DNA of 10,753 nucleotides, from contig CAMJDE010000042.1 in the NCBI GenBank assembly GCA_946404295.1, forward strand, positions 1 through 10,753, written 5' to 3'. Both the position numbers and the translations under genes were made by a program. Source of the stretch: an uncultured Clostridia bacterium (GTDB lineage: Bacteria; Bacillota; Clostridia; Oscillospirales; CAG-272). A model generated the notes under the pieces. That model ran no database searches and was not told where the DNA came from. It saw only the letters and a program-made list of their open reading frames with translations. This document shows, one piece after another, positions 1 through 6,647 of this stretch (position 1 is the first letter of the stretch; each line of letters opens with the position of its first letter).

Positions 1-16
1 TCGGTCTGATCGTAGA

Positions 17-421
17 TCAGCGCTTGCTGAACTGCGGAGCCCGACGGGCTGCTTTGAGACCGTATTTCTTTCTTTCCTTCATACGAGGGTCACGGGTGAG
101 GAGACCCGCCTTCTTGAGCAGGGGCTTGAAGGTCTCGTCCGCGGTCACCAGCGCACGGGCGGCGCCGTGACGGATCGCGCCCGCCTGACCCGACAGACCG
201 CCGCCGCGCACGTTCGCCACGAGGTCGAACTTGCCGATCGAATCGGTGGTCGCGAAGGGCTGGTTGATGATGAGTTTCAGGGTCTCAAGCCCGAAGTACT
301 CGTCGATCGACTTCCCGTTGACGGTGACGACGCCGGTTCCGGGATAGAGACGAACACGGGCGACCGATTTCTTTCTTCTGCCGGTCCCGTAGAAATAGGG
401 TTTCGCACTCTGATAGGTCAT
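17..421 (-). CDS. rpsI: 30S ribosomal protein S9
   Basis: Small-subunit ribosomal protein S9; its C-terminal tail reaches the P-site tRNA in the decoding region. The 134-residue product has the family hallmarks: a GRRKKSVARVRL motif near the N terminus, the basic/glycine segment GGGLSGQAGAIRHGAARAL in the middle, and the invariant SKR tail immediately before the TGA at 17-19. Length fits the usual 128-134 residues. I chose the ATG at 419-421 because an AGGAG lies 7 bases before it; an in-frame ATG seven codons upstream would place extra residues inside the ribosome binding site. It follows rplM by 17 bases on the same strand, the L13-S9 pairing conserved in most bacteria, so it is almost certainly cotranscribed and has no visible promoter of its own. 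Confidence 0.97.
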   Translation of the reverse strand: MTYQSAKPYFYGTGRRKKSVARVRLYPGTGVVTVNGKSIDEYFGLETLKLIINQPFATTDSIGKFDLVANVRGGGLSGQAGAIRHGAARALVTADETFKPLLKKAGLLTRDPRMKERKKYGLKAARRAPQFSKR

Positions 422-438
422 TGTTCTTCTCCTTTCGA

Positions 439-864
439 TCAATCAACGGCGATGGGCTGCTGCGCCTGATGCTTGTGGGCTTCGCCGGCGTACACCTTGA
501 GGCGGGTCGCCGATTTCGCGCCGATCGAGTTGTGGGGGAGCATCCCCTTGATCGCTCTCTCGAGCGCCAGTTCGGGGCGCGTCTCCATCAGGTGACGGGC
601 GCTCTCGGACTTCAGTCCGCCGATATAGCCGGAGTGACGGTAGTAAAACTTCTTGTCAAGTTTCTTCCCGGTCAGAACGGCCTTCGCCGCGTTGATGACG
701 ATGACGAACTCGCCGCAGTCGACGTGCGGGGTGAACTCGGGTCTGTGCTTACCGCGAAGAATGGTGGCGGCGGCGACGGCGGTCTTGCCGAGGGGCTTAC
801 CGGCGGCGTCGATCACGAACCATCTGCGGACGACGGTCTCGGGTTTTGCCATATAAGTGGACAT
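439..864 (-). CDS. rplM: 50S ribosomal protein L13
   Basis: Large-subunit ribosomal protein L13, an early assembly protein that binds 23S rRNA. The 141-residue product matches the family length of about 142-145 and shows the family signature along its whole length: a KPETVVRRWFVIDA start, RGKHRPEFTPHVDCGEFVIV around residues 38-57, KFYYRHSGYIGG near residues 72-83, and a MLPHNSIG plus YAGEAHKHQAQQP segment at the C terminus. The ATG at 862-864 is preceded by GGAGG with 8 bases of spacing. A second Met at residue 5 is possible but less well placed. It is the first gene of the rplM-rpsI operon and is read from a consensus promoter about 57-85 bases upstream. No defects seen. Confidence 0.97.
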   Translation of the reverse strand: MSTYMAKPETVVRRWFVIDAAGKPLGKTAVAAATILRGKHRPEFTPHVDCGEFVIVINAAKAVLTGKKLDKKFYYRHSGYIGGLKSESARHLMETRPELALERAIKGMLPHNSIGAKSATRLKVYAGEAHKHQAQQPIAVD

Positions 865-888
865 TTTTCTTTCCTCCGATTAGTATTC

Positions 889-903
889 GGGCACAAATCG
901 CCC
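889..903 (-). promoter_or_regulatory. Small hairpin in the rplM leader
   Basis: In the roughly 50-base rplM leader, GGGC (minus strand, from 903) pairs with GCCC (to 889) around a 7-base loop. An L13 leader RNA for autogenous control is known in Firmicutes; this short stem lies in the right place but is too small to identify as that element from the sequence alone. Confidence 0.3.
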
Positions 904-920
904 TTTTTTCGAACGGTGGT

Positions 921-949
921 ATTATAACACACCGCCCCCGGGCTGTCAA
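921..949 (-). promoter_or_regulatory. Perfect-consensus sigma-A promoter for rplM-rpsI
   Basis: On the minus strand the -35 box TTGACA (944-949) and the -10 box TATAAT (921-926) are both exact consensus and separated by exactly 17 bases (927-943). Transcription would start near 914, giving a leader of about 50 bases before rplM. This is the housekeeping sigma pattern and fits a highly expressed ribosomal protein operon. Confidence 0.92.
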
Positions 950-950
950 G

Positions 951-981
951 GGGTTTTTTAAAACTTTTTTCAAAAAATCAA
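951..981 (-). promoter_or_regulatory. A/T-rich UP-like element
   Basis: Directly upstream of the rplM -35 box (minus-strand sense) sits a run of about 30 bases that is almost wholly A and T, with alternating A-tracts and T-tracts, in an otherwise GC-rich genome. Its position matches UP elements bound by the alpha C-terminal domains of RNA polymerase at strong ribosomal promoters. The role is inferred from position and composition. Confidence 0.6.
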
Positions 982-990
982 GTTACCTTT

Positions 991-1030
991 GCGCGATCTC
1001 GCTCAAACTCGCTCAATCTCGCTCAATCTC
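991..1030. repeat. 10-bp tandem repeat between divergent promoters
   Basis: Three units of exactly 10 bp in a row: GCTCAAACTC (1001-1010), GCTCAATCTC (1011-1020) and GCTCAATCTC (1021-1030), with a decayed fourth unit (GCGCGATCTC) at 991-1000. The period is close to one helical turn, so bound proteins would sit on one DNA face. It lies between the rplM promoter and the rightward promoter. Function unknown; it could be an operator array or a slippage-prone simple repeat. Confidence 0.7.
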
Positions 1031-1111
1031 ACGTTTTTGAAAGTGCCGTGCACGAAAAAAAGGTTCGGGCGGCGGGTCCGCCCCGTCCAAACCCCTCCGG
1101 GACCTCTCTTT

Positions 1112-1166
1112 TCGATTCAAAAGTCAATGCAAAGCAACAATTCGGCAATTCGGAATATTGAATCGA
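1112..1166. repeat. 9-bp inverted repeat whose right arm covers the -35 box
   Basis: TCGATTCAA (1112-1120) and its exact reverse complement TTGAATCGA (1158-1166) flank 37 bases. The right arm contains the -35 hexamer TTGAAT of the rightward promoter. Between the arms lies a perfect 8-bp direct repeat CAATTCGG CAATTCGG (1138-1153). The layout is compatible with a repressor or looping site, but this is inference from symmetry and position. Confidence 0.5.
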
Positions 1167-1186
1167 GCGAAAAAAGATGATATAAT
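1158..1186 (+). promoter_or_regulatory. Sigma-A promoter reading into the paralogue cluster
   Basis: TTGAAT (1158-1163, four of six consensus) and TATAAT (1181-1186, exact) are separated by exactly 17 bases. Transcription would begin near 1193, giving a leader of about 140 bases before the first lipoprotein gene at 1334. No other convincing promoter was found between here and 8097, so genes two and three are probably read from it. Confidence 0.8.
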
Positions 1187-1205
1187 ATAACTGGAAACAG
1201 TTATA
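1186..1205. promoter_or_regulatory. Perfect 8-bp dyad over the transcription start (putative operator)
   Basis: TATAACTG (1186-1193) and CAGTTATA (1198-1205) are exact reverse complements separated by GAAA. The 20-bp dyad begins on the last base of the -10 box and spans the predicted start of transcription, where binding of a dimeric repressor would block initiation. Because the start falls inside it, only part would be present in RNA, which favours a DNA operator over an RNA hairpin. The regulator is unknown and not in this window. Confidence 0.6.
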
Positions 1206-1237
1206 ACCATCCGGCGCGTCCCGTTTCCGTTCCTTTT

Positions 1238-1282
1238 CGGTTCACGGCGCGAAAACCAAGAAAGCGCAAAAACCGTGATCCG
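1238..1282 (+). promoter_or_regulatory. Hairpin in the 5' leader of the first lipoprotein gene
   Basis: CGGTTCACGG (1238-1247) pairs with CCGTGATCCG (1273-1282) over ten positions with a single T-T mismatch, and CGC/GCG (1248-1250 with 1264-1266) extends it inward. It is followed at some distance by the ribosome binding site TAAGGAGG (1316-1323). No known riboswitch was recognised; there is no U-run, so it is not a terminator. It may affect message stability or translation. Confidence 0.4.
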
Positions 1283-1333
1283 ACGGGGACGGAAGGAGAC
1301 CGCGCCCGAAACCCGTAAGGAGGATAACCGACC

Positions 1334-3988
1334 ATGAAGAAAATTCTCTCCGTTCTGCTCCTGTGCGCCATGATCCTGCCTCTCGCCGCTTGCGGCGGGA
1401 CCGTCGGCGTCTCGACCGACGCCGAGACGCAGCCGTCGACGACGGTCGCGCTCGGACCCGAGGTAACGATCTACGGAAACGGGGTCGTCCCCGTTATGAT
1501 CTCTTCCGCTTCGATGATATCGTCCGCGCGCGAGACCATGATGATCATCCGCGGAACGCTCCGCGCCAAACTCGGCGAGACGCCGCGTATGGCGGCGGAC
1601 GTGGCGACCGAAAAGAATCCCGTCGAGATCGTTTTCGGCGACACCGATCGCGAGATCTCGGCGCGCGCCAAAGCCCTGCTCCCCGAGCAGGAGGGCGACG
1701 AGGCGGCGTACGCGATCCTCTTTGACGAGGACGGCGCGGCGATCGTCTGGAACCATCCCTTCGCCGCCGACGTCGGGATGAAATACTTCTCCGAAAACTA
1801 TCTCACCGCCGACGTTCTTTCGATCCCGTCGGGCACCCGCTACGTCTCCAACTTCTCGATCACGGCGTACGAAGAGGAACAGCGCCGCGCGGCGGAAGAG
1901 AAAGCCGAGAGGGAAGAGCAGGAGCGCTACGAGCGCGTCGAACGCCAGTTCGCGGAGCGCTTCAACGTCATCTCCGACCCCGCCGTCCGCGAGGCGGTCC
2001 AGGGCTTCTACGAGGAGTTTTACGATCCCGAAAAGATCATTCGCTGGTGGGCGGGTCTTTACGATCCCGACCTCGGCGGCTTCTACTACGCCAACTCGGC
2101 GCGCGATAACGACGGGTATCTCCCCGATATGGAGAGCACCCTGCAAATCGTCCAGCGTCTGCGGACCTTCAATTCCGATCTCGCCAACTATCTCGGGCCC
2201 GACATCACGGCAAAGATGATCAAGTTCTATCAGGATAAGCAGGATCCCGACGACGGCTACTTCTACCACCCGCAATGGTCGAAGGCGGTTTCCCGCAAGA
2301 ACGTGATGCGTTACACCCGCGACCAGGACTGGGCGATCGCGGTGCTTGGCTGGCTCCATTCCGCGCCGCTCTATCCGACCGCGCTCGACCGCGCGAAGAG
2401 TTCCGCCGACGTCGTCGACGTGACGGTCGCCCGCCTCGCGTCGCAGGCGGGACTTACGACCGCCTCGTCCGAATTTGCCTCCGTTACCCTAACGCCCCGG
2501 CTCGCCCTTGCCTGGCAGCCGAACGAGACTTCGGTCAAAAACTACGTCAACAACCTGATGAACACCACGTCCTGCGAGCATTGGTCGAACCAACTCGACA
2601 CGCAGATCAGCTCCTTCGAGGCTGCGGGATGCCTCGGCTACGTTCTCGACGTCCTCGACGAGCGGGTCAACCCCGATTACGGTCTCTGGGTCAAGGGTTA
2701 CAACGCCTCGACCGACCGTTACACCAACCTCGCCGGTAACAGCGAAACGCCCTACGGCATCTTCACGAACACCTATAAAGTAATGAAGTGCTACAACGCG
2801 GGCAACCGTCTCTTCCGTTACTCGGGCAAGATGGTCGAAAACGCCTTCAAGGCGATCAACTCCCGCGATCCCGGCGCCCGCATCACCTACCTCTTCAACC
2901 CGTGGGCGACCCTCGGGCAGGTCAACACCAACCTCAAGAACTACGGAACCACCGCCAAACGCAACGAATACGATCAACTGATCAAGGATAATTTCCTCGA
3001 GATCATCGCCTCGCTGAAGAGCACGCTCGGCAAATATCGCTGCGCGGACGGCTCCTACGGCTTCCTGCAGAGCGGTTCGTCCCCGACCATCTACGACACT
3101 CCCGTTTCGCTCGGGCTCAAGGAGGGCGACGTCAACGCGACCAACCTGGTCATCAGCTTCTCGCAGCACATCTGCAACGCGATCGGGCTCTCGAGTACGA
3201 TCCCCGTATTCAGCCAGAACCACGGCAAACTGATGAAGGAACTGCTCGACAACGCGCCGAAGATCGACAAGGGCGCCGTTTCGACGTCCGGCGTCTCCTT
3301 CGATTTCGAGTCCGACGCGGTCGGCTCGACCCCTACGGGAACGGCGGACAGCAAAACGAGCGGCACCACCTTCAAGGTCGCGAAGGATCCGACCGACTCC
3401 TCGAACAAGGTCCTTGAGATCAAGAAGGACACCGAGGGCAACGACGGCGGCGGCAACCTGACCGTCCCGACGATGAGCGTCCCGAAGATGAACAATTCCT
3501 CGTCGCTCGAGATCAAGATGAAGATCAACGTCACGTCGGCTACCCGCTACGGCAACAGTATCAGCGGCTCCAACCCCAACATTATGCAGATCCGGATGAT
3601 GAGCGACGCCGCTCCCTTCTGGATGCCGACCTTACGCTTCAACGACGACGCGTCGGGCTACACGCTCGTCGCGGGGAAGAACACCGGCTCGACCCTCGTC
3701 GAGACCATCAACTCGTCGGTGACCTTCGCCTTCGACCGCTGGTACGAGTTCGATTTCGTCCTGACGATCAAGAACTTCGGGCAGTCGAACGCCGAGTTTA
3801 AGGTCACGATCAAGGTCGACGGGGAGGACTACGGCACGTCCTACTGCTTCTACGCCGACGACTATTCGTCGATCACCTCCGGCACGATCAAGTTCAAAGA
3901 GGGAAAGACGGTGAATATCCGTCTCGCACCCCAGATGCGGATCCACGCCGACATCCTCCTCGACGACCTGACCGTCGATTACAAATAA
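1334..3988 (+). CDS. Large surface lipoprotein, copy 1: N-terminal alpha/beta domain, helical toroid-like core, C-terminal beta-sandwich
   Basis: An 884-residue protein I cannot assign to a named family. Residues 1-19 form a signal peptide with lipobox LAAC and Cys20, so it should be lipid-anchored outside the membrane. Residues about 41-178 resemble the small alpha/beta domain often found before glycoside-hydrolase modules (IVFGDT, AYAILFDEDGAAIVW, YFSENYL); 178-212 is a Glu/Arg-rich helix. The core (about 213-645) has motifs shared by all four copies: RWWAGLYDP (237-245), GGFYYANSARD, PDMEST (264-269), QDPDDGYFYHPQW (303-315), RDQDWA, TTSCEHW (411-417), DPGARITYLFNPWATLG and DGSYGFLQ through EGDVN. 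A terpenoid-cyclase or epimerase-like toroid fold is my guess. Residues about 655-884 are a jelly-roll, lectin-like domain. TAAGGAGG lies 10 bases before the ATG. Glycan processing or binding is inferred, not shown. Confidence 0.85.
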   Translation: MKKILSVLLLCAMILPLAACGGTVGVSTDAETQPSTTVALGPEVTIYGNGVVPVMISSASMISSARETMMIIRGTLRAKLGETPRMAADVATEKNPVEIVFGDTDREISARAKALLPEQEGDEAAYAILFDEDGAAIVWNHPFAADVGMKYFSENYLTADVLSIPSGTRYVSNFSITAYEEEQRRAAEEKAEREEQERYERVERQFAERFNVISDPAVREAVQGFYEEFYDPEKIIRWWAGLYDPDLGGFYYANSARDNDGYLPDMESTLQIVQRLRTFNSDLANYLGPDITAKMIKFYQDKQDPDDGYFYHPQWSKAVSRKNVMRYTRDQDWAIAVLGWLHSAPLYPTALDRAKSSADVVDVTVARLASQAGLTTASSEFASVTLTPRLALAWQPNETSVKNYVNNLMNTTSCEHWSNQLDTQISSFEAAGCLGYVLDVLDERVNPDYGLWVKGYNASTDRYTNLAGNSETPYGIFTNTYKVMKCYNAGNRLFRYSGKMVENAFKAINSRDPGARITYLFNPWATLGQVNTNLKNYGTTAKRNEYDQLIKDNFLEIIASLKSTLGKYRCADGSYGFLQSGSSPTIYDTPVSLGLKEGDVNATNLVISFSQHICNAIGLSSTIPVFSQNHGKLMKELLDNAPKIDKGAVSTSGVSFDFESDAVGSTPTGTADSKTSGTTFKVAKDPTDSSNKVLEIKKDTEGNDGGGNLTVPTMSVPKMNNSSSLEIKMKINVTSATRYGNSISGSNPNIMQIRMMSDAAPFWMPTLRFNDDASGYTLVAGKNTGSTLVETINSSVTFAFDRWYEFDFVLTIKNFGQSNAEFKVTIKVDGEDYGTSYCFYADDYSSITSGTIKFKEGKTVNIRLAPQMRIHADILLDDLTVDYK

Positions 3989-3992
3989 CCCG

Positions 3993-4023
3993 AAACGGCG
4001 ACGGCGTTTGCCGCCGCCGTTTT
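3993..4023 (+). terminator. Terminator-like hairpin after copy 1
   Basis: Five bases after the copy 1 stop codon, AAACGGCGACGGC (3993-4005) pairs with GCCGCCGCCGTTT (4010-4022) around a GTTT loop, with one A-C mismatch, and the stem ends in a TTTT run (4020-4023). The U-run is short and gene two follows at 79 bases, so partial termination or attenuation is likelier than a full stop. The same bases can take part in an alternative hairpin (see findings). Confidence 0.5.
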
Positions 4024-4063
4024 GCAAACCGCCCCCTTTCTTTCTGTCGGAATAAAGGAGAAA
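4002..4063 (+). repeat. Intergenic repeat, first copy (leader of copy 2)
   Basis: This stretch recurs at 6582-6643. The first 34 bases (4002-4035 and 6582-6615) are identical, and the remaining 28 differ at only 5 positions. It includes the 3' half of the terminator-like hairpin and the ribosome binding site AAAGGAG (4054-4060), and ends 4 bases before the start codon of copy 2. It shows that the duplicated unit included the untranslated leader. Confidence 0.85.
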
Positions 4064-4067
4064 AAAG

Positions 4068-6575
4068 ATGAAAAAGATCCTGTCGCTTTTGCTCGTCTGC
4101 GCGATGATCCTGCCTTTTGCCGCCTGCGGCAAACAGGATCCGGCGCCCGAAACGACCGTCCCGCCCGCCGAGACAGTGACGCTCTACGGAAACGGGTACA
4201 ACGCGAACGTCGTCAGGGGAGCGATCCCGCCCGAGGCGGAGGAGGTTCTTGCCGACGCCATGACCGCGTTTGCCGACGTCCTCTCCGAGAGTATCGGCGG
4301 GGAAGAGAACGCGGCGGAGATCGTTATCGGCGACACCGCCCGCCCGATCACCGACCGGGCGAAGGCGTTGCTGCCCGCGCTTGACGGCGACGAGGCGGCG
4401 TACGCGATCCTCTTCGACGGGGACGGCGCGGCGCTCGTCTGGAACCACCCCTACGCCGCCGTGCGCGGGATCGGGTACCTCTTCGATACGTATCTTTGCG
4501 CCCCGGCCCTGACGGTCGAGGTGGGAACGAGTTTCGTCGGACGGGTCTCCCTCTCCGCGTACGAGGAGGAACTGCGCGTAAAAGAAGAGAAACGGAAAGC
4601 CGAGATCGAGCGCCGCTTTGCCGCGCGCTTCGACGTCATCGCCGACCCCGCCGTCCGCGAGGCGGTCAAGGGGTTCTACGAGGAGTTCTTCGACCCCGAA
4701 AAACTGATCCGCTGGTGGGCGGGTCTCTACGATCCCGACTTCGGCGGCTTCTACTACGCCAACTCGGCGCGCGACAACGACGGGTATTATCCCGATATGG
4801 AATCGACCTATCAGGTCCTTCTGCAGTTAAAGGATTTCGTTCCCGATCTCCCCGCCTTCTTCGGGGAGAAGATCACGGAGAAGATCGTCGACTTTTATCG
4901 GACCAGGCAGGATCCCGACGACGGCTACTTCTATCATCCGCAATGGTCGCGGGCGGTCTCGCGCGCCAACGTGATGCGTTATTCCCGCGACCAGGACTGG
5001 GCGATCGCGGTGCTTGAATGGCTCGGCTCTGCGCCGCTCTATCCGACGGCGATCGACCGCGCGTCGGGCGAGGAAGGCGGGACGGTCTCCACCGAGTGGG
5101 AGCCGAACGAGGCGTCGGTCCGCGCGTATATCTCCAACCTGCTGAACACCACGTCCTGCGAACATTGGGGGAACCAGATCGAGACCCAGGCGACGACCTT
5201 CTATGCGACCGGGATGCTCGATACCGTCCTCGATATCCTCGACGCGCGAATCAATTCCACGTACGGTCTTTGGGTCCAGAACTACAGTTCCGCGATCGAC
5301 CGCTACATCAACCTCGCCGGCAATAACGAGACCCCCTACGGGCTTTACACCAACGCCTACAAGATCGCGAAGTGTTACAACCTTGCCGGGCGTCCGATCC
5401 CCTACGCGCTCAAGATGGCGGAGAACGCGATCAAGGCGATCTGCTCCCGCGATCCCGGCGCCCGCGTGACCTACCTCTTCAACCCGTGGGCGACCCTCGG
5501 CAACGTCCGCGAGAACCTCGTCCGGTTCGGCACGCAGGAGGAGGTCTCCGCCTACGACGCCCTGATCCGCCGGAACGTCGTCGAAATGATCGACGCTCTC
5601 GGCGCCTCGCTCGGCAGATACCGCTCTGAGGACGGGTCGTATTCCTTCCTGCAGGCGGGCTCCGCCCCGACGATCTACGGTACCCCCGTCTCGCTCGGCG
5701 TGAAGGAGGGCGACGTCAACGGCAACAACCTCGTCGTCCTGCTCGGCACGCATATGTCCGCAGCGGTGGGTCTTTCCGAACTGATTCCGATTTTCAACGA
5801 GAACCACGCGGCGCTCTTCAGAAAACTGCTCGACAACGCGCCGAAGATCAACAAAAAGAGCATCACGTCCGATTCTTACGCCTCCTTCACCTTTGAGTCC
5901 GACGCGGTCGGCGCGACCCCGGCCGGAATGGCGGACAACAAAGCGAGCGGAACCACCTTCAAGGTCGCCACCGATCCGACCGACCCCTCGAACAAGGTGC
6001 TTGAAATCAAGAAGGACACCGAGGGAAGCGTCACCGGCGGCAACCTCACCATCCCGACCAAGAACGTCCCGAAGATGGACAATTCCTCGTCGATCCGGAT
6101 CAAGATGAGGATCAACGTCACGTCGGATACCCGCTACGGCGCCGAATGCGATCACAACAGCCCGAATATCATGCAGATCCGGATGATGAGCGACGCAGCT
6201 CCTTTCTGGATGCCGATCCTTCGCTTCAACGACGACGCGACGGGCTACACGCTGGTCGCGGGGAAGAACACCGGATCCAACCTCGTCGAGACCATCAACC
6301 CGTCGGTGACCTTCGCCTTCGACCGGTGGTACGAATTTGATTTCGTTCTGACGATCAAGGATTTCGGGGAGCCGAACGCGTCTTTCAAGGTCGAGATCAA
6401 GGTCGACGGGGAGGACTACGGCACGTCCTATTGCTTCTACGCCGACGACTATTCGTCGCTTACCTCCGGCACGATCAAGTTCAAGGAGGGAAAGACGGTC
6501 AATATCCGCATCGCACCCCAGATGCGGATCCACGCCGACGTTCTCCTCGACGACCTGACCTTTTCCTATAAATAA
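4068..6575 (+). CDS. Large surface lipoprotein, copy 2: same domain order as copy 1
   Basis: An 835-residue paralogue of copy 1. The signal peptide has lipobox FAAC and Cys20, predicting an outer-surface lipid anchor. Then come a short Pro/Thr linker, an N-terminal alpha/beta domain (about 36-165; EIVIGDT, AYAILFDGDGAALVW), a charged helix (165-190), the core (about 191-598; RWWAGLYDP at 215-223, PDMEST at 242-247, YHPQW at 289-293, TTSCEHW at 361-367, EGDVN at 547-551) and a C-terminal beta-sandwich (about 606-835). It lacks an insert of about 25-30 residues that copy 1 has between the APLYPTA motif and the TTSCEHW helix. By eye the C-terminal domain is much closer to copy 1 (roughly four in five residues) than the N-terminal domain is. 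AAAGGAG lies 7 bases before the ATG. Enzyme activity is not established. Confidence 0.85.
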   Translation: MKKILSLLLVCAMILPFAACGKQDPAPETTVPPAETVTLYGNGYNANVVRGAIPPEAEEVLADAMTAFADVLSESIGGEENAAEIVIGDTARPITDRAKALLPALDGDEAAYAILFDGDGAALVWNHPYAAVRGIGYLFDTYLCAPALTVEVGTSFVGRVSLSAYEEELRVKEEKRKAEIERRFAARFDVIADPAVREAVKGFYEEFFDPEKLIRWWAGLYDPDFGGFYYANSARDNDGYYPDMESTYQVLLQLKDFVPDLPAFFGEKITEKIVDFYRTRQDPDDGYFYHPQWSRAVSRANVMRYSRDQDWAIAVLEWLGSAPLYPTAIDRASGEEGGTVSTEWEPNEASVRAYISNLLNTTSCEHWGNQIETQATTFYATGMLDTVLDILDARINSTYGLWVQNYSSAIDRYINLAGNNETPYGLYTNAYKIAKCYNLAGRPIPYALKMAENAIKAICSRDPGARVTYLFNPWATLGNVRENLVRFGTQEEVSAYDALIRRNVVEMIDALGASLGRYRSEDGSYSFLQAGSAPTIYGTPVSLGVKEGDVNGNNLVVLLGTHMSAAVGLSELIPIFNENHAALFRKLLDNAPKINKKSITSDSYASFTFESDAVGATPAGMADNKASGTTFKVATDPTDPSNKVLEIKKDTEGSVTGGNLTIPTKNVPKMDNSSSIRIKMRINVTSDTRYGAECDHNSPNIMQIRMMSDAAPFWMPILRFNDDATGYTLVAGKNTGSNLVETINPSVTFAFDRWYEFDFVLTIKDFGEPNASFKVEIKVDGEDYGTSYCFYADDYSSLTSGTIKFKEGKTVNIRIAPQMRIHADVLLDDLTFSYK
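5462..5755 (+). repeat. 294-bp identity tract, member A (in copy 2)
   Basis: Every base of this segment matches 7529-7822 in copy 3, with a constant offset of 2067. It encodes the core from the TYLFNPWATLG motif through EGDVN to just before the THMSAA helix. Sequence on either side differs at many positions, including third codon positions, so the tract has sharp edges, as expected for recent gene conversion or partial duplication. Confidence 0.93.
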
Positions 6576-6581
6576 CAACCG

Positions 6582-6643
6582 CGGCGTTTGCCGCCGCCGT
6601 TTTGCAAACCGCCCCGTTTCGTTCCGTAGGAATATAGGAGAAA
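6582..6643 (+). repeat. Intergenic repeat, second copy (leader of copy 3)
   Basis: Counterpart of 4002-4063, offset 2580. The offset also places the GTG start of copy 3 exactly opposite the ATG of copy 2. The terminator-like stem is weaker here: the upstream half is shortened, leaving 5 clean pairs, an internal loop and a few A-T pairs. The alternative pairing GGCGTTTGC (6583-6591) with GCAAACCGCC (6604-6613) is fully kept. TAGGAG (6635-6640) is the ribosome binding site. Confidence 0.82.
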
Positions 6644-6647
6644 TACC

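Larger units (their letters stand above)
865..1333. other. Divergent intergenic region between rplM and the paralogue cluster
   Basis: This 469-base region has no supportable gene. Reading left to right it contains the rplM leader and promoter, an A/T-rich UP-like tract, the 10-bp tandem repeat, a GC-rich stem (GGGCGG 1067-1072 with CCGCCC 1078-1083), an inverted and a direct repeat, the rightward promoter, a dyad over its start, and the leader of copy 1. Short frames of about 60 codons cross it but have no ribosome binding site or recognisable protein features. Confidence 0.75.

Noticed and set aside
422..442. A longer rpsI start adding seven residues (MIERRRT)
   Set aside because: The added codons would include the AGGAG ribosome binding site and overlap the rplM stop; the start at 421 matches the usual S9 N terminus.
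421..927. A plus-strand frame of 168 codons antisense to rplM
   Set aside because: rplM is unmistakable on the minus strand with its own promoter and ribosome binding site; the plus frame has no support.
1055..1083. Minus-strand terminator: GGGCGG/CCGCCC stem (1067-1083) followed by a T7 run
   Set aside because: The T-run begins five bases after the stem and there is no minus-strand gene upstream that it would end. It may be a remnant or chance structure.
1124..2359. A minus-strand frame of 411 codons opposite the start of copy 1
   Set aside because: It is a shadow of copy 1, crosses the well-formed rightward promoter, and encodes a low-complexity Arg/Val/Gly-rich product.
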